Shown one piece after another: positions 8,719 through 17,101 of a stretch of 64,000 bases of DNA (position 1 is its first letter; each line of letters starts with the position of its first letter). A program made the translations under genes and the position numbers. The notes beneath the pieces were generated by a model. The model worked only from the letters and a program-made list of their open reading frames with translations, was not told where the DNA came from and did not search any database. This stretch comes from JAXHUH01 sp034211175 (lineage in GTDB: Bacteria > Actinomycetota > Acidimicrobiia > Acidimicrobiales > CAIXPF01): assembly GCA_034211175.1 (NCBI GenBank), contig JAXHUH010000048.1, positions 1 through 64,000 on the forward strand. The letters are read 5' to 3'.

Positions 8719-10038
8719 GTGTCCGAACGGCGGAGATCGGCGGAGTCCGAGGTCAGCGCGAGCGCGGCGACGCGCCGCCAGCGGGGCCGGGCGTTCCTGG
8801 GAGGCACGCGCGCGGCCCGCCGCGCCCTGCAGCTGGCGCGGCGCGGCCTGAAGCCCGACGCGCCCCGAACGTGGGCCGCGGCCGAGCAGAAGCCGAACTA
8901 CGACGTCGTCATCCTCGGCGCGACCAGCAGCGGGCTCGCGCTGGCCCACCACCTGGCGGTCCGGTACCCGCCGACGACGGTGGCCGTGATCGACCCCGGT
9001 CATCTCGGCAGCGACCTCGGGGTGCGGCCCCGGGCGTTCCTCCACCGGCTCCGCACCGATCCGGTGCGCGCCGCGCTGGCCGCCCGTTCCCGCGAGCTCT
9101 ACGAGGAGCTCATGGTCGACGAGGCCATGCCGCTGGCGCCGGTGGCGTCCGGCCACGTCGTGCTCGCCCGCGACCGCGAGGGCCTGATCGAGTTGCGCTG
9201 GCGGGCCGGCGTCGCCCGCGCCGACGGCAGCGACGTTCGGTTCATCGACGGCCACGAGCTCGGCTCGATGCTCCAGATGATCGAGGCGTCCGCCTCGGAG
9301 CGCCCGGTGCTCGCCGCGGTCCACGACGCCGAGGCGGCGGCCGTCGGCCTCGACGCCCTCCCGTTCGAGCTCGCGCTCGGCGCCGCGGCCGCCGGCGCCG
9401 ACATCCTCGAGGGCACCCCGCTGCTCGAGGTCCGGCTCGACCGCGGCCGCGTGAGCGGCATCGTCACCGGGCGCGGCGCCACCTCCGTGCCGCTGGTGGT
9501 CGACTGCACGGCCAACGGCACGGTCGACGAGCTGGTCGGTCTGGCGCCGATGGTCGCCCCCCGACGGGTGCAGTCGATCGTCACCGAGCCGGTCCAGCCG
9601 TTCCTGCGCACCTCGATCGAGGCCGACGGCGTCACCATCGCCCAGAGCGAGCGCGGCGAGATCGTGGCCGGCATGGTCGTCGACCCGTACCCGGCCCGCT
9701 ACCGGAACCCCTCGTTGGAGGCCGGTGCCCGCCTGGCGGCGACCATGGTCGACCTGCTCCCACCGGTGGCCCGGCTGCGGGTCGCCCGACAATGGGTGTC
9801 GACGGTGGAGACCACCCCGGACGGTGGCCCGCTCGTCGGACCGACCGACGTCGAGGGCCTCCACCTCAACCGGGCGTGGGGGACCGACGCACTCGACTTC
9901 CTCCCCGCGACGGCCGAGGCGCTCGCCTCCTACCTGCGCAGCGGGCTCGCCCCGCCGCTGCTCGCCGCGTACGACCCTCGGCGCTTCGGCCCGACGCTGA
10001 AACCGTCCCCGATGCAGACGGAGGTCGCGACCCGATGA
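8719..10038 (+). CDS. soxB: Sarcosine oxidase beta-subunit-like FAD-dependent oxidoreductase
   Basis: The 439-residue protein is a DAO-family (GR2) flavoprotein. A dinucleotide-binding motif (VVILGATSSG, residues 63-72) follows a basic N-terminal extension of about 60 residues that usual SoxB proteins lack. The typical C-terminal region runs through TPDGGPLVGPTDVEGLHLN. In heterotetrameric sarcosine oxidase, beta binds FAD and FMN and demethylates sarcosine, passing formaldehyde equivalents to folate on alpha. GTG start with AAGGAG 10 nt upstream; the stop overlaps the next start (ATGA). Gene order B-D-A-G matches known sox operons. Divergence leaves the true substrate uncertain. Confidence 0.85.
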   Translation: MSERRRSAESEVSASAATRRQRGRAFLGGTRAARRALQLARRGLKPDAPRTWAAAEQKPNYDVVILGATSSGLALAHHLAVRYPPTTVAVIDPGHLGSDLGVRPRAFLHRLRTDPVRAALAARSRELYEELMVDEAMPLAPVASGHVVLARDREGLIELRWRAGVARADGSDVRFIDGHELGSMLQMIEASASERPVLAAVHDAEAAAVGLDALPFELALGAAAAGADILEGTPLLEVRLDRGRVSGIVTGRGATSVPLVVDCTANGTVDELVGLAPMVAPRRVQSIVTEPVQPFLRTSIEADGVTIAQSERGEIVAGMVVDPYPARYRNPSLEAGARLAATMVDLLPPVARLRVARQWVSTVETTPDGGPLVGPTDVEGLHLNRAWGTDALDFLPATAEALASYLRSGLAPPLLAAYDPRRFGPTLKPSPMQTEVATR

Positions 10039-13000
10039 CCGAGCTCGTCTGCCCCAACTGCGGGCCCCGGTCGCTCGCCGAGTTCACCCTCGTCGGCCCG
10101 GCGGCGGAGACCGGCCTCGAGGCCGGGTGGCTCGTCGAGCGCTGGCGCCACCACGCGGGCTGCGGTTGCTTCGTCGATGTCGAGCGCAACCTGGCGACCG
10201 GCATGGCACGCCCCGGCGAGCCCGCGGTCGCCCGCGGGGTGATGCGTTCGCCGGCAGGCGTCGACCGCGTCGCCGCCCTGGCCGCCGCGGTGCGTCGCGT
10301 GCCGTTGTCGGACGCCGCGCACAGCGCGATCGAGGAGGTGTCGCGCGACAACGGCACCGGCCTCGACCCGCGCGAACCGCATGCCGCGCCGTACGACCCG
10401 GCACGCGACGACGAGGCCGGTGCGCCGGACCGCGCCGATGACGGCCCCCGAACCGAGGACGGAACCGAGCCGGCGGGCGCTGCCCCGACCGACGCCGACG
10501 TTCCCGGGGCCGCCGATGCGCTCGCCACGAACGGCGACGTCGCCGAGACCGGTGCGAACGGGGGCGCGACCTCCGTGGACCGGCCCCTGCTCGCCGACCC
10601 GGAGGCGGGGCTCCACCGTTGGCCGACCGTGGAGCGAGACGAGCCCGGGGCGCCCGCGTCCGACGCGGCGCGGCCGTCGCACCTGTTCGGCGACCCGTTC
10701 GCCGACCTGCGCCGTTGGCCACCGGAGGAAGGTGACGACGCCGCACCGGCGCCGCCTCCGCCCCCGCTCGACGAGACCCCCCGGATCGCCCCGCCGGCGC
10801 CGGCCGCACCCGACGAGCCGGCCGCGCCGCAGACCGACGAGCTGGTGCCGCGCGGCCTGGTCCACGACGACGATGCCGGGTTCGGCCGTCCTCCGGACGT
10901 CGGGGACGGCGGCGCACCGGCACGGTCGACGAACGAGCCGACCGACGGCGGCGGTCTCGCCTCGGACGAGGTCCCGCTGCCGTCCTGGTGGCCCGCGGCC
11001 GCCTCGACCCTTCCCGGGTCGTCGTCGACCGCCGATCGCGCCCGGGCCACCGAGGCCGACCAACCGAGCCCGGCGCCTGGCGCCGAGGCCGACCAACCGA
11101 GCCCGGCGCCTGTCGCCGAGGCCGACCAACCGAGCCCGGCGCCCGTCGCCGAGGCAACCGACGCGGGCTCGCCGTTGCCGGAGCCCGCTGCGGACTCCCG
11201 CGGCTTCCACACGCTCGAACCGCGGGACCGGCCCCGGCCCGAGCAGGAGCCCTGGGTCGCACGCGCCCAGGAGCACGTGAGCGCGGCACGCCTCGAGCGC
11301 GAGCGGGCCGGACGAGGTGCCGACGAGGACCTCCCGCCCGTCGTCGAGCGCGCCGAGGCGTCCCCGGTCCCGCCGGCGCCCGACGAGGAGTCGGCCCGAC
11401 CGGAGCCCGTCCCCGAGCCCGAGGAGGCGCCGCGCCCGGCACTCGGCGGGCTGCGCAGCACCCTGGGCACGTCGCCGGTGGCCGACGCCCCGACCGGCGA
11501 GCAGCCGCCCCCGCCCCCGACACCGGAGGCCCGGCCGGCCGCCGATGCGGACCGGGGCGAGCCGCCGATGCGTTCCGGGCTCGGCTCCCTCCGCTCGACC
11601 CTCGATCTCGGCGACCAGCCGACGTTGCCCGAGCCGCCACCGGCGCCCGAGCCTCCGGGGGCTGATCTCCCTGCGCCTCCGGCTGGGCTCTCCGAGCCTC
11701 CGGGGGCTGATCTCCCTGCGCCTCCGGCTGGGCTTCCCGAGCCTCCGGGGGCTGATCTCCCCGCGCCCCCGGCGGCTCCGATCGCCGATCCGGCGGGGCC
11801 CCGCGGCATCGGGCTCTCACGGCCCGCCGAGGACGTCCCGTCCTCCACGCCGACCGGTGGGGCCGATGCGGCTCCCGCCACGGGTCCGGCCGAGCCGCGA
11901 GACGAGGAGCTGCCCGCACCGCCCGGCGCGGACCTGCCCGCGCCTCCGGCGGGGATCGATCCGGGCCCGTCGCGGTGGGCCGACGAGCCGGCACCGCCGC
12001 CCCGGTCCGGCCTGGGCTCGCTTCGCTCGACGCTCGATCTCGGTGGTGCCCGCGACGAGGTGCCTGCGCCGGAGCCGCCCGAGGCGCCGCCGGCACCGCC
12101 TGCGCCGCAGCCGCTCGGCGTCGATGACGCACCCGGCGCAGGTCTCCCTGCGGCCCCGCCGCCGGAGGCCCCGAGCCCGGCGGACGAGGCCAACGAGGAG
12201 CTGCCACGCCGGGTCGGTCTCGGGTCGCTGCGCTCCACGCTGGACACGTCGGCACCGGAAGGCGACGGCGGCCCGGCCGAGCCGCGGCCCGAGCCCGGCT
12301 CGGCATCGGAGAGCCTCTTCGGCGGTCGCGGTGGTGGCCGCGAGGCGATGCGTCGCGGGGACCATCCGGGTGACGAGCGTGGCGAGGTGGATCGCCCGGT
12401 GGGCCGGGACGCCGATCTCGGTGCCTGGGCGGCGCCACCGCCGGGCATCTCCCGGGCGGACGCCCCCCGGCCGGGCCGGGGCGTGCCCGCCGACGACCCG
12501 TGGGTCCGACGCGCCGAGGCGGAGATCGAGTCCGCCCGCGAGCGCGGCGAGATGCCCGCCCCGGAGCGCCCGGCGACCGTCGAGGCGCGCGAGGACGTGC
12601 GCCGCCCGGTCGACGAGGACGGCGCCGGCTACCGCGACGAGACCGAGTACCGCGACGTGGCCGATGGCGTCGTCTACGACGACGAGGCCGAGTACGACGA
12701 CGACGGCGCCGTCTACGACGACGAGGCCGAGTACGACGACGACGGCGCCGTCTACGACGACGAGGCCGAGTACGACGACGACGGCGTCGTCTACGACGAC
12801 GACGCCGTCTACGAGGACGAGGTCGACGATCGCGCCATGCGCCGGGGCGACGTCGAGGACGACTACGACGACGACTACGACGACTACGACGAGGCCGAGG
12901 ACGACGAGGCCGACGGTCACGTCCCGGACCTCGCCGAGCTCGAGGAGGAGCTGTTCGAGGAGGAGGCCGAGCCCGACGGCCGCTTCGGTGACGAGGACGA

Positions 13001-13577
13001 CACGATCGACCTGCGCGACGTGCCGCTCCCGCGGCGGCGGGGCGGTGCGTCCGGCCGGCCGACCCGGAGGCTCGTGGCCGAGGACGCCGCCTCGATGGCC
13101 GACCGCGTGCGCGACGAGGGCCTGGACCAGGCCGCGATCGACCGCTTCTCTCGCCGCAGCGACGGTGCCCGCGTGGTGAGCCGCGACGTGGCGCCGCCGG
13201 TCGAGATGGGCGGTCGCGGCGAGCCGCAGGAGGTCGAGCACGGCTGGCGCCGCGATCCGGTCGGCTGGAGCGACGACGAACGCGACGGTCGTGGCGGCTC
13301 GCGAGACCGTGGCGGCCCGTCGCCGTGGTCCCGGGCCGACGACGGCGCCAGCCTGTGGGAGCGCTCGGACGAACCCGAGCCCGAGGCGCCCCCGGCCCAC
13401 GAGGCGGAACCGCAGAACGGCTCGCTGCAGCCCTGGGAGCGGCTCGCTCCCGGCCAGACCGAGCGCCGCTACGCGGGGTACTACGAGGACGACGAGCCCG
13501 GTGACGACCCGGACGAGGAGCCGCCGCCGCGCACGGGCGGGATCATCGACTGGTCCGGCGGGGCAGGAAGGGGCTGA
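10035..13577 (+). CDS. Sarcosine oxidase delta domain fused to a ~1,100-residue low-complexity region
   Basis: The 1,180-residue protein begins with a short SoxD zinc domain (residues 1-60). C6 and C9 sit in LVCPNCGPR, and H39 and C43 in WRHHAGC match the family's Cys2-His-Cys site. Known SoxD proteins are about 90-110 residues; here the frame continues for about 1,100 more, dominated by Pro, Ala, Glu, Asp and Gly. These include a motif close to LGSLRSTLD four times, EADQPSPAP repeats, GADLPAPPAG repeats, an acidic Tyr-Asp block, and PWVxRA helical segments. I see no membrane segment. The reading frame is supported by ATGA overlap with soxB and close spacing to soxA. The extension's function is unknown. 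Confidence 0.85.
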   Translation: MTELVCPNCGPRSLAEFTLVGPAAETGLEAGWLVERWRHHAGCGCFVDVERNLATGMARPGEPAVARGVMRSPAGVDRVAALAAAVRRVPLSDAAHSAIEEVSRDNGTGLDPREPHAAPYDPARDDEAGAPDRADDGPRTEDGTEPAGAAPTDADVPGAADALATNGDVAETGANGGATSVDRPLLADPEAGLHRWPTVERDEPGAPASDAARPSHLFGDPFADLRRWPPEEGDDAAPAPPPPPLDETPRIAPPAPAAPDEPAAPQTDELVPRGLVHDDDAGFGRPPDVGDGGAPARSTNEPTDGGGLASDEVPLPSWWPAAASTLPGSSSTADRARATEADQPSPAPGAEADQPSPAPVAEADQPSPAPVAEATDAGSPLPEPAADSRGFHTLEPRDRPRPEQEPWVARAQEHVSAARLERERAGRGADEDLPPVVERAEASPVPPAPDEESARPEPVPEPEEAPRPALGGLRSTLGTSPVADAPTGEQPPPPPTPEARPAADADRGEPPMRSGLGSLRSTLDLGDQPTLPEPPPAPEPPGADLPAPPAGLSEPPGADLPAPPAGLPEPPGADLPAPPAAPIADPAGPRGIGLSRPAEDVPSSTPTGGADAAPATGPAEPRDEELPAPPGADLPAPPAGIDPGPSRWADEPAPPPRSGLGSLRSTLDLGGARDEVPAPEPPEAPPAPPAPQPLGVDDAPGAGLPAAPPPEAPSPADEANEELPRRVGLGSLRSTLDTSAPEGDGGPAEPRPEPGSASESLFGGRGGGREAMRRGDHPGDERGEVDRPVGRDADLGAWAAPPPGISRADAPRPGRGVPADDPWVRRAEAEIESARERGEMPAPERPATVEAREDVRRPVDEDGAGYRDETEYRDVADGVVYDDEAEYDDDGAVYDDEAEYDDDGAVYDDEAEYDDDGVVYDDDAVYEDEVDDRAMRRGDVEDDYDDDYDDYDEAEDDEADGHVPDLAELEEELFEEEAEPDGRFGDEDDTIDLRDVPLPRRRGGASGRPTRRLVAEDAASMADRVRDEGLDQAAIDRFSRRSDGARVVSRDVAPPVEMGGRGEPQEVEHGWRRDPVGWSDDERDGRGGSRDRGGPSPWSRADDGASLWERSDEPEPEAPPAHEAEPQNGSLQPWERLAPGQTERRYAGYYEDDEPGDDPDEEPPPRTGGIIDWSGGAGRG
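11052..11150 (+). repeat. Three tandem 33-nt coding repeats (EADQPSPAP units)
   Basis: Three near-identical 33-nt units encode E-A-D-Q-P-S-P-A-P-x-A in the extended delta-subunit gene. The units stay in frame and differ by only a few bases, pointing to recent duplication. Confidence 0.85.
11649..11777 (+). repeat. 45-nt coding repeats (EPPGADLPAPPAG units)
   Basis: Two full and one partial 45-nt unit encode E-P-P-G-A-D-L-P-A-P-P-A-G. They use codons such as CCT, GAT and GCT that are unusual in this GC3-rich gene, suggesting a recently expanded segment. Confidence 0.85.
12672..12788 (+). repeat. Three tandem 39-nt coding repeats (acidic Tyr-Asp units)
   Basis: Three 39-nt units encode V-Y-D-D-E-A-E-Y-D-D-D-G-A, followed by a further Asp/Tyr-rich stretch to about 12900. 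The result is a strongly acidic block near the C-terminus of the delta-fusion protein. Confidence 0.85.
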
Positions 13578-13579
13578 CG

Positions 13580-16228
13580 GTGGAACCGTGGCGAATCGAC
13601 CCGCGGCCGGGTGAGCTCATCGTGCGCGATGAGCCCCGGGCGTTCACGTTCAACGGTCAGCGCTACCGCGGCCGCGCCGGCGACACGATCGCCTCGGCGC
13701 TCGCCGCCAACGGCGTGCGGGTGCTGGCCCAGAGCCGGCGTCTCCAGAACCCGCGCGGCGTGCTCACGGCGGACCACACCGACCCGAACTGCGCGCTGCA
13801 GGTCGGCGAGGAGCCCAACGTGCGGGCCACCCACCGCCTCCTCACCGAGGGCACGGTGGCGCTGTCCCAGCACGTGTGGCCGTCGTTGCGCTTCGATCTC
13901 AAGGCGCTCAACCAGCGCCTCGGTCGCCTGGTCGGCGCCGGCGGACCGGTCCGGCCGTCGACACTGACCAACGCGCTGCGCCCGGCGTACCACCGGATCG
14001 TCGAGCGCTTCGACATCGGCGGCACGGTCGGCGCGGCGCCGCCGCACGGTGCGCACCGGTCGGTGGTGCGCTCCGTCGACGTCGTCGTGGTCGGCGGCGG
14101 CGCGTCCGGCATGGCCGCCGCGGCCGCGGCCGCCCGCACCGGTGCCTCGGTCCTGCTCGTCGAGGCCGACCACCAGCTCGGCGGACGACTGCTCGTGGGT
14201 GACCAGGACGACCTGGACGCCGCGGCGTCGCTGCGGCGCGAGCTCACCGACGCGGGCGTCGAGGTGCTCTGCGACGCGGTGGCGACCGCGTCGACGGGCG
14301 ACGGGACGGTCCTGGTCGCGGTGAGCCCCATCCCCGGCAGCGAGGAGCTGCACGTGGTGCGGGCCCGCCAGGTGGTGGCGGCGACCGGCCTGCTCGAGGT
14401 CCCCTACGACTTCTCCGGCAACGACCTGCCCGGCGTCATGACGGCGACCGCCGTCCGTCGGCTCGTCGAGCTGTGGGCCGTGAAGCCGGGCCGCCGAGCG
14501 GTGGTCGTCGTCGGCGATGCCCACGGTGAGGCCGCGGCCCGGGCGCTCGGCGTCGCGGGCGTGGAGGTCGTCGAGACCGTCGACCTGCGGCGCGGCGGTG
14601 CCGTCGTGGCCGCCCACGGTGCACCGGAGGTCGAGGAGGTCCAGCTCCCCGGCGGCCGCACCCTGGCCGCCGATCTCCTGGTCGCGAACGCGGGCTGGAC
14701 CCTCGACTCGCCGCTGCTCGGCCAGATCGGCCTCGGGGTCGCCCACGTCGCCGAGGCCAACCGGCCGATGGTCGTGGCCCCGGGCGAGCTGTCGTGGGCC
14801 GTCGGCCGCCTGGTCGGCGACGGGTCGGTGCACGAGCGGGTCGAGCACGCGATGGCCGTCGGTGTCGGTGCCGCCCGACGCGCCGTGCGCGACGCCGAGC
14901 GCCGCGCCGCGCAGATCCCGACGGTGCTCGAGCCGGGCGTCGTCGAGGACGTCGCGGTACCCGAGCCGATCGCGCCGGCGTTCGACCAGTTCCCCGAGGT
15001 GGCCGCCTCGGGGACCCAGGGCGTCATCGACTTCGCCGAGGACGTCACGATCGCGGAGCTTCGCGACTCGGCGGGCAACGTGCGCGGCGCGAGCCTCGAC
15101 CACCTGGCCCGCTCCCCGTTGCACGACGAGCGGGCCCGCGCCGCCGCCGGCGGTGCGATCGGGCGCGGCGAGGTGGCGTCGGCCCATGCCGGCGTGACCA
15201 TCGGCGCGCTGGCCGACGTCCACCGCGACCACCTGCGTCACTCGTCGGCTCCGGCCCCGTCGGGCATGCGGGCGGCGGCCGCGCCGGTCGCCGGTTGGGC
15301 CGACTACGCCCACTTCGGTGAGCCCGATGCCGAACGACGGGCCGCCGAGCTCGGCGCCGCCGTGCGCGACGACGTGGGGACGGGACTCTTCGACCTCCGT
15401 GGTCGGGACTGCACCCATCTCGTCGGCGCCGCGCTCGGCGCCCGCCGGCTCCCCGACGTCGGTTCGGTCGACCTGCTGGCGCCGGTGGTCGACGGTCGCT
15501 CGTTCGGCCGCGTCATCATCGCCCGGCCGTCGATCGAGCGGCTGCTGGTGCGCACCGAGGCGGAGGACGCCGCCGGGGTCGAGGCCGCGTTCTCCGAGTG
15601 GACGGAGCTGCGCCGCCGTGACTGGCAGGTGCAGGTGACCTCGATCGGCGAGTCGCTCCCCGCGCTTCGGGTCCTCGGGCCGAGAGCGGCCGAGGCGGTG
15701 GCCCGCCTCTGCGACGGGCCGGTCCCCGGGTCCGGCCACCTGGTCGAGCTGGAGCACCCCGTGCACGGCTGGATGTGGTCGTCCCCCTCCGGCCGTCGGC
15801 CCTGGGTCGAGCTGCGCGTCGCCGCCGGTCACCTCGCCGCGGTGTGGGAGGCCCTGGTCGGCAACGGTGTCGTGCCCGTCGGGTCGGCGGCGGCGATCGC
15901 CGTCCGGGGGCCGGGGCTCTCGGCCACCCGGGGAAGCCGGATCAGTCCCGCCGGCGCCCGCCTCGAGCCGTGGCCCGGCACCGAGTGGCGGGCGGTCGTC
16001 GTGTCCGGCGTCGGCGCCGGACCACTGCGTGCCGCCGAGGGCGACGCCGTGATCGACGCCTCCGGCCGCGTCGTCGGCCGCCTGAGCGACACCCCCACGC
16101 CGGGTGCGCCCTCCTGCCCAGCGTGGATCGACACGTCGGTGCGCTGGGAGGAGGACGAGCTCACCGTGCTCGGCGACTCCGCCGGCTGGAAGGTTCGTGT
16201 CGAGAAGTCGCTCGAGGAGGTCGGCTGA
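13580..16228 (+). CDS. soxA: Sarcosine oxidase alpha-subunit-like protein
   Basis: The 882-residue protein has the SoxA layout. An N-terminal Fer2_4-type domain (about 15-95) has lost its cluster cysteines, as is usual in SoxA. An FAD/NAD(P) oxidoreductase region follows (VDVVVVGGGASGMAAAA from about 170). The C-terminal third resembles the aminomethyltransferase (GCV_T) fold that binds tetrahydrofolate. Family members are usually 950-1,000 residues, so this one is somewhat short. GTG start with an AGGAAGGGG site upstream, 2 nt after the delta-fusion stop; the gamma gene follows after 1 nt. Expected role: NAD binding and folate-dependent capture of the one-carbon unit. Confidence 0.87.
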   Translation: MEPWRIDPRPGELIVRDEPRAFTFNGQRYRGRAGDTIASALAANGVRVLAQSRRLQNPRGVLTADHTDPNCALQVGEEPNVRATHRLLTEGTVALSQHVWPSLRFDLKALNQRLGRLVGAGGPVRPSTLTNALRPAYHRIVERFDIGGTVGAAPPHGAHRSVVRSVDVVVVGGGASGMAAAAAAARTGASVLLVEADHQLGGRLLVGDQDDLDAAASLRRELTDAGVEVLCDAVATASTGDGTVLVAVSPIPGSEELHVVRARQVVAATGLLEVPYDFSGNDLPGVMTATAVRRLVELWAVKPGRRAVVVVGDAHGEAAARALGVAGVEVVETVDLRRGGAVVAAHGAPEVEEVQLPGGRTLAADLLVANAGWTLDSPLLGQIGLGVAHVAEANRPMVVAPGELSWAVGRLVGDGSVHERVEHAMAVGVGAARRAVRDAERRAAQIPTVLEPGVVEDVAVPEPIAPAFDQFPEVAASGTQGVIDFAEDVTIAELRDSAGNVRGASLDHLARSPLHDERARAAAGGAIGRGEVASAHAGVTIGALADVHRDHLRHSSAPAPSGMRAAAAPVAGWADYAHFGEPDAERRAAELGAAVRDDVGTGLFDLRGRDCTHLVGAALGARRLPDVGSVDLLAPVVDGRSFGRVIIARPSIERLLVRTEAEDAAGVEAAFSEWTELRRRDWQVQVTSIGESLPALRVLGPRAAEAVARLCDGPVPGSGHLVELEHPVHGWMWSSPSGRRPWVELRVAAGHLAAVWEALVGNGVVPVGSAAAIAVRGPGLSATRGSRISPAGARLEPWPGTEWRAVVVSGVGAGPLRAAEGDAVIDASGRVVGRLSDTPTPGAPSCPAWIDTSVRWEEDELTVLGDSAGWKVRVEKSLEEVG

Positions 16229-16229
16229 G

Positions 16230-16904
16230 ATGACCCGCCTGATCGTGGACACCGCGGCCCGCTCACCGTTCGCCGGGCCGGTGCCCGTCGAGCGAGACGG
16301 CTGGCTGGTCGGCACCGAGGCCACCTCGGGCCCGCTGCGGCTGAGCGACCTGACCCCGGTCACCGCGATGGTCGTGCACGCGGAGCCGGCCGGGGAGTTC
16401 GCCGAGCGCTTCGGCGTGACCGTCGGCCGGGCCGAGCTGTTCGAGGACGGCATCCTGATCACGAGCGTGGCGCCCGGCCGCTGGTTCGTGCTGGCCACGA
16501 GCTCGCCCGACGCGGTGGCCGACCAGCTGTCCGCCCCGCTCGAGGACGAGGTGGTGACGATCGTCGACGTGACCCACGGTCACGCGAAGCTGCGGGTGAC
16601 CGGCGAGCTGGCGGCGCGGCTGCTGTCCCGGCTCGTGTCGGTCGAGCTGAGCGACCGGATCGTGCCCTACGGCGCGGTCCTGCGCACGCTGGTCGCCGGG
16701 GTGGCGACCACCATCGTCCGTGACGACCTGTTCGCGACCGAGCTCGGCGGGCTCGAGACCGACCCCGACGTGCCCAGCTACCTCCTGGTCTGCGACCTCT
16801 CGGAGGGCCATGCGCTGCGGGACGCGCTGCTGCGAGCCGGCCGGGACCTGGCGATCGCCCCCGAGGGCTACGCCGCGTTCCGCAGCTATCACACCGAGGT
16901 CTGA
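16230..16904 (+). CDS. soxG: Sarcosine oxidase gamma-subunit-like protein
   Basis: The 224-residue protein matches SoxG in size, position and composition; the fold is related to the aminomethyltransferase domain. The ATG at 16230 was chosen because GAGGAGG lies just upstream and it follows the alpha stop by 1 nt. Gamma is a structural subunit of the heterotetramer. It ends the operon, as shown by the strong hairpin 12 nt downstream. Confidence 0.8.
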   Translation: MTRLIVDTAARSPFAGPVPVERDGWLVGTEATSGPLRLSDLTPVTAMVVHAEPAGEFAERFGVTVGRAELFEDGILITSVAPGRWFVLATSSPDAVADQLSAPLEDEVVTIVDVTHGHAKLRVTGELAARLLSRLVSVELSDRIVPYGAVLRTLVAGVATTIVRDDLFATELGGLETDPDVPSYLLVCDLSEGHALRDALLRAGRDLAIAPEGYAAFRSYHTEV

Positions 16905-16915
16905 GGACGACGTGG

Positions 16916-16951
16916 GCGACGCCCCCGGCCGGCGCCGGCCGGGGGCGTCGC
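16916..16951. terminator. Perfect 36-nt palindrome, terminator of the sox operon
   Basis: An 18-nt arm (GCGACGCCCCCGGCCGGC) is followed directly by its exact reverse complement. It lies 12 nt after the soxG stop. No U-run follows. Confidence 0.75.
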
Positions 16952-17040
16952 GCGTCCGCGACCGGGCGCTCGGCGATGCCGGCCGGGCGCGTCCGGACGG
17001 GCCGTGCCCACCGACTTCGAGGCGTGCGTCGACCGGCAAG

Positions 17041-17101
17041 TAACCTCGCCGGCGTGATGGAGCACAGGACCGAGGCCCACGCGTCGGGCCCGCGCCGATG
17101 A
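17041..17101 (+). promoter_or_regulatory. Candidate leaderless promoter and 15-codon upstream ORF coupled to the MoxR gene
   Basis: TAACCT at 17041-17046 is followed 7 nt later by GTG at 17054. That GTG opens a 15-codon frame (VMEHRTEAHASGPRR). Its TGA at 17099-17101 overlaps the ATG of the MoxR gene as ATGA. Translation of the small ORF from a leaderless transcript would deliver ribosomes to the MoxR start, which has no Shine-Dalgarno sequence of its own. Confidence 0.45.

Noticed and set aside
12672..12788. 39-nt tandem repeats considered as a regulatory iteron or origin
   Set aside because: They are in frame in a long gene and encode an acidic repeat. No replication genes are nearby.
9866..16498. 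Very long minus-strand open frames opposite the sox operon (860 and 1,005 codons)
   Set aside because: GC-rich DNA leaves the antisense frames open. The plus-strand SoxB/D/A/G matches, overlaps and ribosome-binding sites explain the region.
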